NCBI RefSeq assembly: GCF_003007735.2
Contig: NZ_PXNQ02000006.1
Location: 210,299-274,298 of the forward strand
Reading direction: 5' to 3'
DNA: 64,000 nt
From: Paracoccus methylarcula
GTDB taxonomy: Bacteria > Pseudomonadota > Alphaproteobacteria > Rhodobacterales > Rhodobacteraceae
Positions 8,566 through 17,653 of this stretch are shown here, one piece after another. Both the position numbers and the translations under genes were made by a program. The notes below the pieces were generated by a model. It made no database searches. It had not been told where the DNA came from and saw only the letters and a program-made list of their open reading frames with translations. Position 1 is the stretch's first letter, and the number at the start of each line of letters is the position of its first letter.

Positions 8566-9671
8566 TGAGCGAGCTGCCGCTGGAGGGGTTGACCGTCATC
8601 GCCATCGAGCAGGCAGTCGCGGCCCCATTCGCCAGTTCTCGGCTGGCCGATGCCGGCGCGCGCGTGCTCAAGATCGAGCGGCCCGAGGGGGATTTCGCGC
8701 GCGGTTACGATGCCGTGGCAAAGGGGCAGTCGAGCTATTTCGTCTGGTTGAACCGGGGCAAGGAGTCGGTTGCGCTGGATTTGCGCTCGCCCGAGGGAAA
8801 AGCCGAGTTGCGGCGGATGCTGGAAGGCGCGGATGTGCTGTTGCAAAACCTCAAGCGTGGTGCGCTGGAGCGTCTCGGTTTCAGCTTTGACCGGCTGGCG
8901 CAGGATTTCCCACGGCTGATCACCTGCTCGATCACCGGCTATGGCGAGGATGGCCCGATGGCCGACCGCAAGGCCTATGACCTGCTGATACAGGCGGAAT
9001 CCGGACTGTGCTCGATCACCGGCGGGCCGGATGAACCTGCCCGCGTGGGAATCTCGATCGTCGATATCGCCACCGGGGCGACGGCACATGCTGCGATACT
9101 CGAGGCGCTGATCCAGCGCGGCGTGACGGGGCGGGGCGCGAATATCTCGGTGTCGATGTTCGATGTCATGGCCGATTGGCTGACCGTGCCGCTTCTCAAC
9201 CACGAGGGCGGCAGGACGCCCAAGCGCATCGGCATGGCGCATCCGTCGATCGCGCCCTATGGTGTGTTCCGGACGCGAGACGATCAGGCGGTGTTGATCT
9301 CGGTGCAGAGCGACCGGGAATGGCGCAGTCTTTGCAAGCTGTTCCTCGAACGCCCCGAACTGGGCGAGGACCCGCGATTCGCCACCAATGTCGCGCGGGT
9401 CGAGAACCGGGCCCTGACCGATGCCGCGGTGGCGCAAGGGTTTGCCCGGATGGATGCGGATCAGGCCATTGCCATCTTGTTGCAGGCCGATGTGGCCCTG
9501 GCTTCGGTCAGTGACATGGCGCGGCTGTCGGCCCATCCGCATTTGCGCCGGATCACTGTCGATACGCCGAACGGTCCGGTCTCGATCCCGGCCCCGGCCC
9601 CTGTCGTGACCGATGTCGAGCGGCAATACGGTCCGGTTCCCGCGCTATCCGGGAAGGAGGCGAAGGCATGA
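8565..9671 (+). CDS. CaiB/BaiF (class III) CoA-transferase
   Basis: 368-residue family III CoA-transferase, which moves CoA between carboxylic acids through anhydride/thioester intermediates on an Asp. Start ATG 8565 overlaps the dehydrogenase stop. Family hallmarks: VIAIEQAVAAPFASSRLADA and GARVLKIERPEGDFAR at the N-terminus, NRGKESVALDLRSPEGKAEL, DVLLQNLKRGALERLG and SITGYGEDGP. The likely catalytic Asp lies in the YDLLIQAESG region (residue about 140). It probably loads CoA on the substrate handled by the flanking dehydrogenase and hydratase. Confidence 0.9.
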   Translation: MSELPLEGLTVIAIEQAVAAPFASSRLADAGARVLKIERPEGDFARGYDAVAKGQSSYFVWLNRGKESVALDLRSPEGKAELRRMLEGADVLLQNLKRGALERLGFSFDRLAQDFPRLITCSITGYGEDGPMADRKAYDLLIQAESGLCSITGGPDEPARVGISIVDIATGATAHAAILEALIQRGVTGRGANISVSMFDVMADWLTVPLLNHEGGRTPKRIGMAHPSIAPYGVFRTRDDQAVLISVQSDREWRSLCKLFLERPELGEDPRFATNVARVENRALTDAAVAQGFARMDADQAIAILLQADVALASVSDMARLSAHPHLRRITVDTPNGPVSIPAPAPVVTDVERQYGPVPALSGKEAKA

Positions 9672-10504
9672 TCGATATCGACCATTTACGCCAGTGGATA
9701 GGCCGCGAGGAACAGCAATCGGAACTGCTGACCCCGGCCATCGCCGAGCGCTTTGACGCCACCTTCGATTTGCGGGGCGAGACCGGCGATGGCGCCAGGG
9801 CTCCGGCGCTGATTCATCTCTGCCTGGCACCGCCCGCCATACCGACCGAAGAGCTTGGTCCCGACGGACATCCGGCGCGCGGCGGCTTTCTGCCGCCCGT
9901 GCCCTTGCCGCGCCGTATGTGGGCGGGTGGGGCCTTCAGTTTCCATGGTGACATCCGGGTAGGAGAGACGGTCACACGCCGCTCCATCATCCAGGATGTG
10001 GTGGTGAAGGAAGGCCGTACGGGAATGCTCTGCTTCGTCACCGTCGAGCATCAGGTCGACAGCAATGGCCGCGCGGCTCTGACCGAGCGGCAGGATATTG
10101 TATATCGCGGTGTGGACGGTCCGGATGCGGGCGCGAAGAAGATCGCTTCCACTGCTCCTGCCGGTGAGTATCGCCGGGCGGTCCAGCCGTCGGCAGTGCT
10201 CTTGTTCCGCTATTCCGCGCTGACATTCAACGGGCATCGGATTCACTACGATGCGCCCTATGTGCATGGGCAAGAGGGCTATCCCGGCCTGATCGTTCAC
10301 GGGCCGATGCAGGCCACGATGCTGATGCAGCTGGCAGAGCAAATCCGTGGCAGCCGTCCCACGCAATTCGAGTTCCGCAGCCTGTCGCCATTGTTCGATG
10401 ACGCCGACTTCACGCTGAACGCGGCAGATGACGGTTCGGGGCTGAAGCTGTGGACCTGCTATGCCGATGGTCCCGTGGCAATGGTGGCGCGTGCCGAGTG
10501 GTAG
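9668..10504 (+). CDS. HTD2/MaoC-type acyl-CoA hydratase (mesaconyl-C4-CoA hydratase-like)
   Basis: 278-residue double-hotdog protein with an FAS1-like dehydratase region at the N-terminus (RRMWAGGAFSFHGDIRVGET) and a MaoC-like C-terminal half (LFRYSALTFNGHRIHYD, GLIVHGPMQATMLMQLAEQI). It resembles HTD2 hydroxyacyl-thioester dehydratases and the mesaconyl-C4-CoA hydratases. The hydratase His/Asp would lie in the FNGHRIHYD segment. The start overlaps the CoA-transferase stop by 4 bp. It is the last gene of the operon and converges on the penicillin-acylase gene. C4/C5 dicarboxylate substrates are possible but not proven. Confidence 0.78.
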   Translation: MIDIDHLRQWIGREEQQSELLTPAIAERFDATFDLRGETGDGARAPALIHLCLAPPAIPTEELGPDGHPARGGFLPPVPLPRRMWAGGAFSFHGDIRVGETVTRRSIIQDVVVKEGRTGMLCFVTVEHQVDSNGRAALTERQDIVYRGVDGPDAGAKKIASTAPAGEYRRAVQPSAVLLFRYSALTFNGHRIHYDAPYVHGQEGYPGLIVHGPMQATMLMQLAEQIRGSRPTQFEFRSLSPLFDDADFTLNAADDGSGLKLWTCYADGPVAMVARAEW

Positions 10505-10548
10505 CCCGAGCCGGCCCCGGCCGGAGCAATCCGCCGGGCGGGCTGGAC

Positions 10549-12963
10549 CTATTCCGCCGGGATCAGTTCCGTGACGCCGACGGCGGCGGCGCGGGCCAGT
10601 TCGGGGTCCAGCGACATGCCGATATACTCGCCGCGCCGCCACAGTTCCGCCAGATCGTCATAATGGCGTGAGAACGGATGTCCGCTCTGGCCGGTGGAAA
10701 TGATGAAGACTGAACTGTCGGGATCGGCAAGGTCGTAAACCCCGCGATATGCTGCGCCACTGACCGCTTCATAGGGATTTTCTCCACCACCGAGCAACCC
10801 GCTGCGCGCCAGGGTGAATTCGCCGCCCGAGACCGATTGCGTCAGGTTCATCACCCAACCGAGACCGGAAATCCGCCCAAGGCCCGGATGATCATGCTGC
10901 GCCTGGTGCAGATCCCCCCAACGCCAGCTCGCGACCTGCGGGCCGAAACGGTCGGTCAGATCCAGGATGGCACGGTCCAGCGCCTGACGCGCTATGGTGG
11001 TGCAATCCTCGTCGGGCGCGCTTTGGATGATGTTGCACCAGCGCGCGGCCCCGTTCCGATTGCGGAACACCGCATCGATGAAGGCGGGATGAAGCTGTGT
11101 GATGTCGTCGGCCAGCGGTCCAAGCTCGTCCTGGATCAGCCGCTTTTGCAATTCGCGCATCCAAGCGGCATAGATCAGCGGCTCCGGCAGATGCTCGCTC
11201 ATCTCGCCGTCCCATTCGGCCAGAAGGTTCAGGGCATCCTGACGCTGGCGCTCGGGGGTTCCGGCCGAGGCAGGTTCTCCGCTGAACCACAGATTGGCTC
11301 CGACCAGCGGCAGCAGGGCGCGAGCCGCCGGACTGACGACATCCAGCTGCGTCGCGATGAAGCTGTCGCGGGAATGAACCTCCCGGTCGCCCAGCAGATA
11401 AGTCAGCCGCTTGCGTCTCTGGCCGTCTTGCGGCTCGTCGGTCGCGATGACCATCTCTGCCTCGGAAGACACGCCGGGTTCAAGTTCGGCAGCCTGGGCA
11501 ATGCCGGTCCACCGGGCCTCGCGCAGCCAGCCGGGTGCGGGCATCTTGCCGCCCGTCGGATGATCGGCGGCGCGTTGCGGCACTGCCCCTGCCGTGAATT
11601 GATGGACGCCCTCGGGGTCCGCCAGCGTGACCGTCAGTGCGGGCGCAACGGTCTGGGCCATCGCCTCGGCCGCCGCCGCACGGCTGCCCGACCGCATCAG
11701 GCCGATCAGGGCGGACATGGTCCGATCCTGCTGCGAGAGCCCCGTCCAGCGAAGCGAAGCGACATGCCCATACGGGGTCACATCCTGCAATCCGGGGTCA
11801 ATTCGGGGTACCAGCGGGCCATTCTCGGTCTCGCGCAGGGTAATGGTCTGGCTCTGGCCATCCAATATACGGATCACCGCGCTTTCGGTCCGGAATTGTG
11901 TCCAGCCCGAGATGCCGCGATAGCTGTCGGAGGCGCCGGGCTTGATCTCTTCGATATAGATATCGGCGTCGTCCATGGCAGCAGGGGTCAGTCCCCAGGC
12001 CAGATGCTGGTTGCGACCGGACCATATCGCCGGAATGCCTGGTATGGTTGCGCCGATCACCCCGCCCGAGATGAGTTCGAGCCGTGCCAGGTAAAAGAGC
12101 GACGGTACTGTCAGCGGTGCTTGCGGATCATTAGCGAGCAACGAGCCATTCGCTGCCGTGCGACTGCTGGCAGCGGCGAAACCATTCGCGCTCAACCCCA
12201 TTCCGGGATGCAGGAAGCCGCGCAGGTCCATGGGATGCGAGCCGGTGCGATGGCTTTGCGGGATCCCAAGCCGGGCACCGGGGAGCAGGGACGCATAGGG
12301 TTGCCGGACGGGGTCGCCCGGCGATTGCAGTTCCGGCCCGTGCTCCGGCCATGCCAATGACAGGCGCGCGCGCAGCACCTCATCCCCGATGGCGCGGCTG
12401 GTGCTTGCCGCCAGCAGCTTCAGGATCGCCAGCGAATCCGCGGGTTGCCAATAGGTGATCTGATCGGGGAACAGGAAGAATTCGGGTGCGCCCTTGCCCA
12501 TCGCCCCCTCGTTCACCTGCCGGATCCATTCGTTGATCCCTGCCGAATAGGCCTCCAGCGCGGCCAGGGTTTCCGGATCCTGGGCACCGACCGAGGCCGC
12601 CGCATGTTCGTAGAGGCCCAAGCGGCGGGCGAGATCGTCCAGTTCAAAGCCCGATGCCCCGTAAATCTCGGACAGCCGCCCTTGCGCGGCCCGCCGCAGC
12701 ACGGTCATCTGGAACAACCTGTCCTGCGCATGCGCCACGCCGAGCGCGAAAAAGACATCCTCGTCGGACTGCCCGAAAATATGCGGGACATCCTCGGTCG
12801 AGCGTATGATTTCGACCGGGGCCGAGAGCCCCGCCATTTCATAGCTGGCATCGTAATCGGGTAATGAGCGTATGGCAAAATACCAGATCAGCACCGCGCC
12901 CGCCACCAGGAGCAGGATCATCGCGACGGTCAGCCTGAGAAGCCAGCGAAAGATTGTCAGCAT
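10549..12963 (-). CDS. Penicillin-acylase family protein (Ntn hydrolase), membrane-anchored
   Basis: 804-residue precursor of the penicillin/AHL acylase family, which self-cleaves to expose an N-terminal serine nucleophile. A single hydrophobic helix at residues 8-31 acts as a signal anchor. The alpha-subunit region has DVPHIFGQSDEDVFFALGVA and AHAQDRLFQMTVLRR. The putative autocatalytic serine is Ser258 in MGLSANGFAAASSRT, aligned to the usual S-N-N-W-x-V-S-G-S-R-T; the residues after the Ser differ from that consensus. SLLANDPQAPL and the beta-subunit Asn region follow. Substrate unknown: beta-lactam, acyl-homoserine lactone or another amide. Confidence 0.85.
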   Translation of the reverse strand: MLTIFRWLLRLTVAMILLLVAGAVLIWYFAIRSLPDYDASYEMAGLSAPVEIIRSTEDVPHIFGQSDEDVFFALGVAHAQDRLFQMTVLRRAAQGRLSEIYGASGFELDDLARRLGLYEHAAASVGAQDPETLAALEAYSAGINEWIRQVNEGAMGKGAPEFFLFPDQITYWQPADSLAILKLLAASTSRAIGDEVLRARLSLAWPEHGPELQSPGDPVRQPYASLLPGARLGIPQSHRTGSHPMDLRGFLHPGMGLSANGFAAASSRTAANGSLLANDPQAPLTVPSLFYLARLELISGGVIGATIPGIPAIWSGRNQHLAWGLTPAAMDDADIYIEEIKPGASDSYRGISGWTQFRTESAVIRILDGQSQTITLRETENGPLVPRIDPGLQDVTPYGHVASLRWTGLSQQDRTMSALIGLMRSGSRAAAAEAMAQTVAPALTVTLADPEGVHQFTAGAVPQRAADHPTGGKMPAPGWLREARWTGIAQAAELEPGVSSEAEMVIATDEPQDGQRRKRLTYLLGDREVHSRDSFIATQLDVVSPAARALLPLVGANLWFSGEPASAGTPERQRQDALNLLAEWDGEMSEHLPEPLIYAAWMRELQKRLIQDELGPLADDITQLHPAFIDAVFRNRNGAARWCNIIQSAPDEDCTTIARQALDRAILDLTDRFGPQVASWRWGDLHQAQHDHPGLGRISGLGWVMNLTQSVSGGEFTLARSGLLGGGENPYEAVSGAAYRGVYDLADPDSSVFIISTGQSGHPFSRHYDDLAELWRRGEYIGMSLDPELARAAAVGVTELIPAE

Positions 12964-13131
12964 CGGCGGGGCGGTTCCATCTAGGTCGCGTGTCAGGTCG
13001 GCTCAGGCTGTCCCTTTGGCGCTTGACCATGATGCGCCGGGGTGGTGGGGTGCTGCATAAGGCAGCCGCGCCCGCATTTCAACGAGTGCCGGATGCGACA
13101 TTATCGCGGCGATCACTAATGGGGAATGAAC

Positions 13132-13998
13132 ATGGCGAAACTGGCTTTTCTGGGACTTGGCGTGATGGGCTATCCGATGGCCGGACATCTTAAATCCGCG
13201 GGGCACGAGGTCACTGTCTACAACCGCACCGCCGGGAAGGCGAACAAATGGGTGGCTGAACATGGCGGGAATGCCTGCGCGACGCCACGCGAAGCGGTGA
13301 AGGGGGGCGATTTCGTCATGGCCTGCGTGGGTAATGACGACGATCTGCGCTCGGTCTGCCTGGGCGAGGATGGAGCCTTTGCCGGCATGGCCGAGGGCGC
13401 GATCTTTGTCGATCACACCACAGTTTCCGCCGCAGTCACCCGAGAACTGGCCGAGGCGGCGCGGCAGGCGGGGCTGGGTTATGTCGATGCGCCGATCTCG
13501 GGCGGCCAGGCTGGGGCAGAAAATGGCCAGCTCTCGGTGATGTGCGGCGGCGATCAGGGTCATTTCGACCGCGCCGCGCCGGTTATCGATGCCTATGCCA
13601 AGATCTGCCGCCGCCTGGGCGATGTCGGTGCGGGCCAGATGACCAAGATGTGCAACCAGATCGCCATCGCGGGGCTGGTGCAGGGATTGTCGGAAGCGCT
13701 GGCATTCGCGCAGAAGGCGGGGCTCGATACCGACCAGGTGGTCGAAGTGATCAGCCAGGGCGCCGCCGGGAGCTGGCAGATGGCGAATCGTCACAAGACC
13801 ATGGCGGCAGGTGAATTCGAGCATGGTTTCGCGGTCGACTGGATGCGCAAGGATCTGGCGATCTGCCTTGCTGCGGCGGACGAGGTGGGGGTTTCCCTGC
13901 CGGTCACCGCCTTGGTGGACCAGTTCTACAAGGAGGTGCAATCCATGGGCGGCGGGCGGTGGGATACCTCGTCGCTGATCGCGCGCCTGACGCGGTAG
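13132..13998 (+). CDS. 3-hydroxyisobutyrate dehydrogenase-family NAD(P)-dependent oxidoreductase
   Basis: 288-residue beta-hydroxyacid dehydrogenase (HIBADH / tartronate semialdehyde reductase family). Rossmann motif LGLGVMGYPMAGHL at residues 7-20; substrate signature DAPISGGQAGAENGQLSVMC; catalytic Lys in GQMTKMCNQ. Start ATG 13132 rather than 13126 because GGGGA is correctly spaced for it and because family members begin MAKxAFLGLG. It stands alone between the acylase gene (divergent) and the sigma-factor gene. Close paralogues differ in substrate, so the exact reaction stays open. Confidence 0.88.
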   Translation: MAKLAFLGLGVMGYPMAGHLKSAGHEVTVYNRTAGKANKWVAEHGGNACATPREAVKGGDFVMACVGNDDDLRSVCLGEDGAFAGMAEGAIFVDHTTVSAAVTRELAEAARQAGLGYVDAPISGGQAGAENGQLSVMCGGDQGHFDRAAPVIDAYAKICRRLGDVGAGQMTKMCNQIAIAGLVQGLSEALAFAQKAGLDTDQVVEVISQGAAGSWQMANRHKTMAAGEFEHGFAVDWMRKDLAICLAAADEVGVSLPVTALVDQFYKEVQSMGGGRWDTSSLIARLTR

Positions 13999-14126
13999 AG
14001 ATCGGCGCATGATCAGACATGCCTGGCCGGGCTCCGGGTCTCCGCGATCTTTGCCGCAAGTGCGTGCTTGGGGCAATCGTTACCTGTGGGTGTCCGGGCG
14101 ACATTGTCATTTTTCAAGGCGGCGAT

Positions 14127-14152
14127 GTAACGATATGCGGCCAGGATACGTA
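14127..14152 (+). promoter_or_regulatory. Possible ECF-sigma promoter of the sigF-like/nrsF operon
   Basis: GTAACG and CGTA separated by 16 bp lie just before the sigma gene, the shape of an autoregulated ECF promoter (Caulobacter SigF promoters contain GTAACC). A GTAACG on the opposite strand lies 46 bp upstream (14076-14081). If used, the transcript would start almost at the ATG. This is a motif reading only. Confidence 0.35.
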
Positions 14153-14162
14153 GGGTCATGTG

Positions 14163-14726
14163 ATGCAGGAGCGTAAGGGTGCATCGAAAGCGCAATCCGA
14201 TTGGTCAGAGATGATGCGGTCGGCGTTGCGTGGCGATGCCGAGACCTATCAGCGCCTGCTGACCGAAATGGCGCCGGTGCTGCGTGGGATCGTCCGGGCG
14301 CGTGCCTCCGGCATGGATCTGGATTGGTGTGAGGATGTGGTGCAGGACAGCTTGATGGCCATACATCTCAAGCGCGGAACATGGGATCCGACCCAGCCCT
14401 TGCGGCCATGGGTCTATGCCATCGCGCGACACAAGCTGGTGGATGCCTTTCGCCGCAAGGGGCGCGCCGTGCATGTGCCGGTGGACGAGTTCATCGACCA
14501 GTTCGAGGCGGAACCCGGCGCCGATCCGCTGGAGAACCGCGATGCCGAGATACTGATCGACCGCCTGCCCGAGCGTGATGCGGCGCTGTTGCGTTGCCTG
14601 GCGCTGGAAGAGCGTGGCAACGAGGAATGCGGGCGCCGTCTCGGGCTGGCCCCGGGCGCGTTGCGCGTGGCATTGCATCGCGCGCTCAAGCGGCTGGCGG
14701 TGATCCGGAAGGAGGAAGGGCTGTGA
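14163..14726 (+). CDS. ECF-family RNA polymerase sigma factor (SigF-like)
   Basis: 187-residue ECF sigma factor. Region 2 contains DWCEDVVQDSLMAIHLKRGT and WVYAIARHKLVDAFRRKGRA (residues 57-104); region 4 has LPERDAALLRCLALEERGNE, with LGLAPGALRVALHRALKRL just after it as the helix-turn-helix. ATG 14163 is preferred to the adjacent in-frame GTG 14160. The stop overlaps the GTG start of a NrsF-type membrane anti-sigma factor, the pairing known for Caulobacter SigF-NrsF, which answers heavy-metal and oxidative stress. Likely autoregulated. Confidence 0.9.
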   Translation: MQERKGASKAQSDWSEMMRSALRGDAETYQRLLTEMAPVLRGIVRARASGMDLDWCEDVVQDSLMAIHLKRGTWDPTQPLRPWVYAIARHKLVDAFRRKGRAVHVPVDEFIDQFEAEPGADPLENRDAEILIDRLPERDAALLRCLALEERGNEECGRRLGLAPGALRVALHRALKRLAVIRKEEGL

Positions 14727-15358
14727 AAACGGACCAGTTGATAGCCATTCTTGCGGGTGACACGGTCATGCCGCATCGGGTCGTGCCGCGTGTCTTCGGG
14801 TTTACCGCTGCGGGGCTTGCGTTGACTGCCATGATCGCATTGACGATCCTGGGGGTGCGGGGCGACCTGATGCAGGCGATGTCGGGGCCGGTGACCATGA
14901 TGAAATGGCTGTTGCCGCTTGGTGTCGCCCTTCCCGCGCTTGCTGCCGCCGCCAAGCTGACCAGCCCCCAGACCCGCAGGATTCCGGCGCTCTGGATCGC
15001 ACCTGCTGTCGGGGTCGTTGCAGTCGCCTGGTTGCTGCAGATCGTGGTGGCAACTCCCGCCCCGGAACTATTGCCCGCAGTGCTTGGCAGTTCCCGGCAG
15101 GCCTGCCTGATCTCGATCATTTCGATTTCGATCGTGCCGCTGGCATTGGCGATCCGGGTGATGCGGGACGGGGCAAGCCCCGCGCCGATGCATTGTGGAG
15201 CCTGTATCGGATTGGCGGTCGGGGGATTGTCCACTGCCATCTACACGCTGCACTGCACCGAGGACGCGCCGCTGTTTTTCCTGACCTGGTACGGTCTCGG
15301 GATCCTGATCGTCGCCGGGATAGGTGCGTTGGCGGGGCGCTACCTGCTGCGCTGGTAA
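14723..15358 (+). CDS. nrsF: NrsF-family (DUF1109) membrane anti-sigma factor
   Basis: 211-residue protein with six predicted transmembrane segments spread over the whole length, typical of DUF1109/NrsF anti-sigma factors. GTG start within GTGA overlaps the sigma gene stop, with GGAGGAAGG upstream. Several cysteines (SSRQACLIS, MHCGACIGLA, LHCTEDAP) lie in the C-terminal half, where NrsF relies on cysteines for stress sensing. It would hold the cognate ECF sigma at the membrane until signalled. The gene is followed by a bidirectional-looking G+C hairpin shared with ilvC. Confidence 0.85.
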   Translation: MKTDQLIAILAGDTVMPHRVVPRVFGFTAAGLALTAMIALTILGVRGDLMQAMSGPVTMMKWLLPLGVALPALAAAAKLTSPQTRRIPALWIAPAVGVVAVAWLLQIVVATPAPELLPAVLGSSRQACLISIISISIVPLALAIRVMRDGASPAPMHCGACIGLAVGGLSTAIYTLHCTEDAPLFFLTWYGLGILIVAGIGALAGRYLLRW

Positions 15359-15370
15359 GACCGGCAAACG

Positions 15371-15396
15371 AAAAAAGGGGGCCACGAGGCCCCCTT
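15371..15396 (-). terminator. Rho-independent terminator of ilvC
   Basis: Perfect 7-bp stem GGGGGCC/GGCCCCC with a 4-nt loop. Read on the minus strand it is followed by TTTTTT, 11 bp past the ilvC stop. On the plus strand it ends in only two T residues, so it terminates mainly ilvC. Confidence 0.9.
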
Positions 15397-15406
15397 CCCA
15401 TGACGG

Positions 15407-16558
<1,152 letters not shown>

Positions 16559-17014
16559 ATGCCTGATACGACGGATCGGCGCATATTGCGCCAGCTTCTC
16601 GCCGATCCCGGCGCTCCCAATTCCGTGCTGGCGGACCGGGCGGGGGTGACCAGCGCCAGCCTTTGGCGGCGCGTGGAACGAATGCGCGAAGCGGGGGTGA
16701 TCTCTGCGATACAGAGCCGCATCGACTGGCGCGCCCTTGGATGGGAGGTCGAGGTGAGCTTGCGCTTCACGCTGGACAAGACCAATCCCCGTGCACTGGA
16801 CGAATTCATCGCGGCGGCGCGCGAAGTTCCCGAAGTGACCGAGATCCAGACATTCCTGGGGAGCGTTGATTTGCGCCTGTCGGTGATTGCGCGCGACATG
16901 GCGCATTGGCAGGAGATATACCGCGACCGGATCCTGACATTGCCGCATGTCTCCGACAGCGATGCGCTGATGCTGATTTCGACCATCAAGGACAGCGCGG
17001 AGCTGGCGCTATGA
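16559..17014 (+). CDS. Lrp/AsnC-family transcriptional regulator
   Basis: 151-residue feast/famine regulator. Helix-turn-helix at residues 4-48 (DTTDRRILRQLLADPGAPNS, SASLWRRVERM), then the RAM/AsnC ligand domain with EVPEVTEIQTFLGSVDLRLS and an ISTIKDS end. The long upstream reading frame is antisense to ilvC; the domain starts at ATG 16559. The stop overlaps the start of a second AsnC-type gene (ATGA), so the two are cotranscribed and may form hetero-oligomers. Divergent to ilvC. Confidence 0.9.
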   Translation: MPDTTDRRILRQLLADPGAPNSVLADRAGVTSASLWRRVERMREAGVISAIQSRIDWRALGWEVEVSLRFTLDKTNPRALDEFIAAAREVPEVTEIQTFLGSVDLRLSVIARDMAHWQEIYRDRILTLPHVSDSDALMLISTIKDSAELAL

Positions 17015-17477
17015 GCGGGCTGGACGCGACGGATTTGGCGATCCTGAGGGCTCTGACGGCGGATGCCACCAAGAGCGCGGCCGAGATCGGGCGCATGGTG
17101 GGGATCGGACAATCGGCGCCTGGCGGCGGATTCGCAAGCTGGAGGAAACCGGCGTATTGGCGGGGCGGCGGGTGGTCGTGGACAATGCTGCCCTGGGGTT
17201 TGGCGTGACCGTGTTCCTGGGTATCCGCCTTGCCGCCAAGGGACGGGTTTCGCTGGAGGATTTCGAACGTGCGGTGACCGCGATTCCCGAGGTGCAGACG
17301 GTCCAGCATGTGCTGGGCCAATTCGATTACCGTCTGCGGATCACCGCCCGCGACATCAGCGATTTCGAACGAATCCTGCGCCGGCGCATCATGACGCTGC
17401 CGGGGGTGGGGCAGGTCGAGGCCAATGTCATGCTGTCGGAAGAGCGGCTTCCGGGACCGTTGGGCATGCTTGGCTGA
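17011..17477 (+). CDS. Lrp/AsnC-family transcriptional regulator, frameshifted in this sequence
   Basis: Second AsnC-type regulator, about 155 residues if restored. Residues 1-36 (MSGLDATDLAILRALTADAT, EIGRMVGIGQSA) read in one frame. At about 17118 the frame changes, and WRRIRKLEETGVLAGRRVVV onward continues in the next, through EVQTVQHVLGQFDYRLRITA to the stop at 17475. One missing base in TCGGCGCCTGG (restoring GCGGCC gives Ala-Trp) repairs it. The ligand domain is intact and conserved, so an assembly error is more likely than recent gene loss. Overlaps the preceding regulator. Confidence 0.75.
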
Positions 17478-17653
17478 GGGCTTGGGGGGGGGCGTGGGAG
17501 GTCTACGGATGCGCGGAAACTTGCTGACAGGTTTTGGGCGCATGCGCCGGGCAATTGCCATTCCCTGCCCCGCTCGGCATTAACCATGTTTTCGCGAGCC
17601 ATGTAGGGTCGCGGCATTGTTGCGTGTTTTAACCAGTAGTGGGGTAACGAGCC

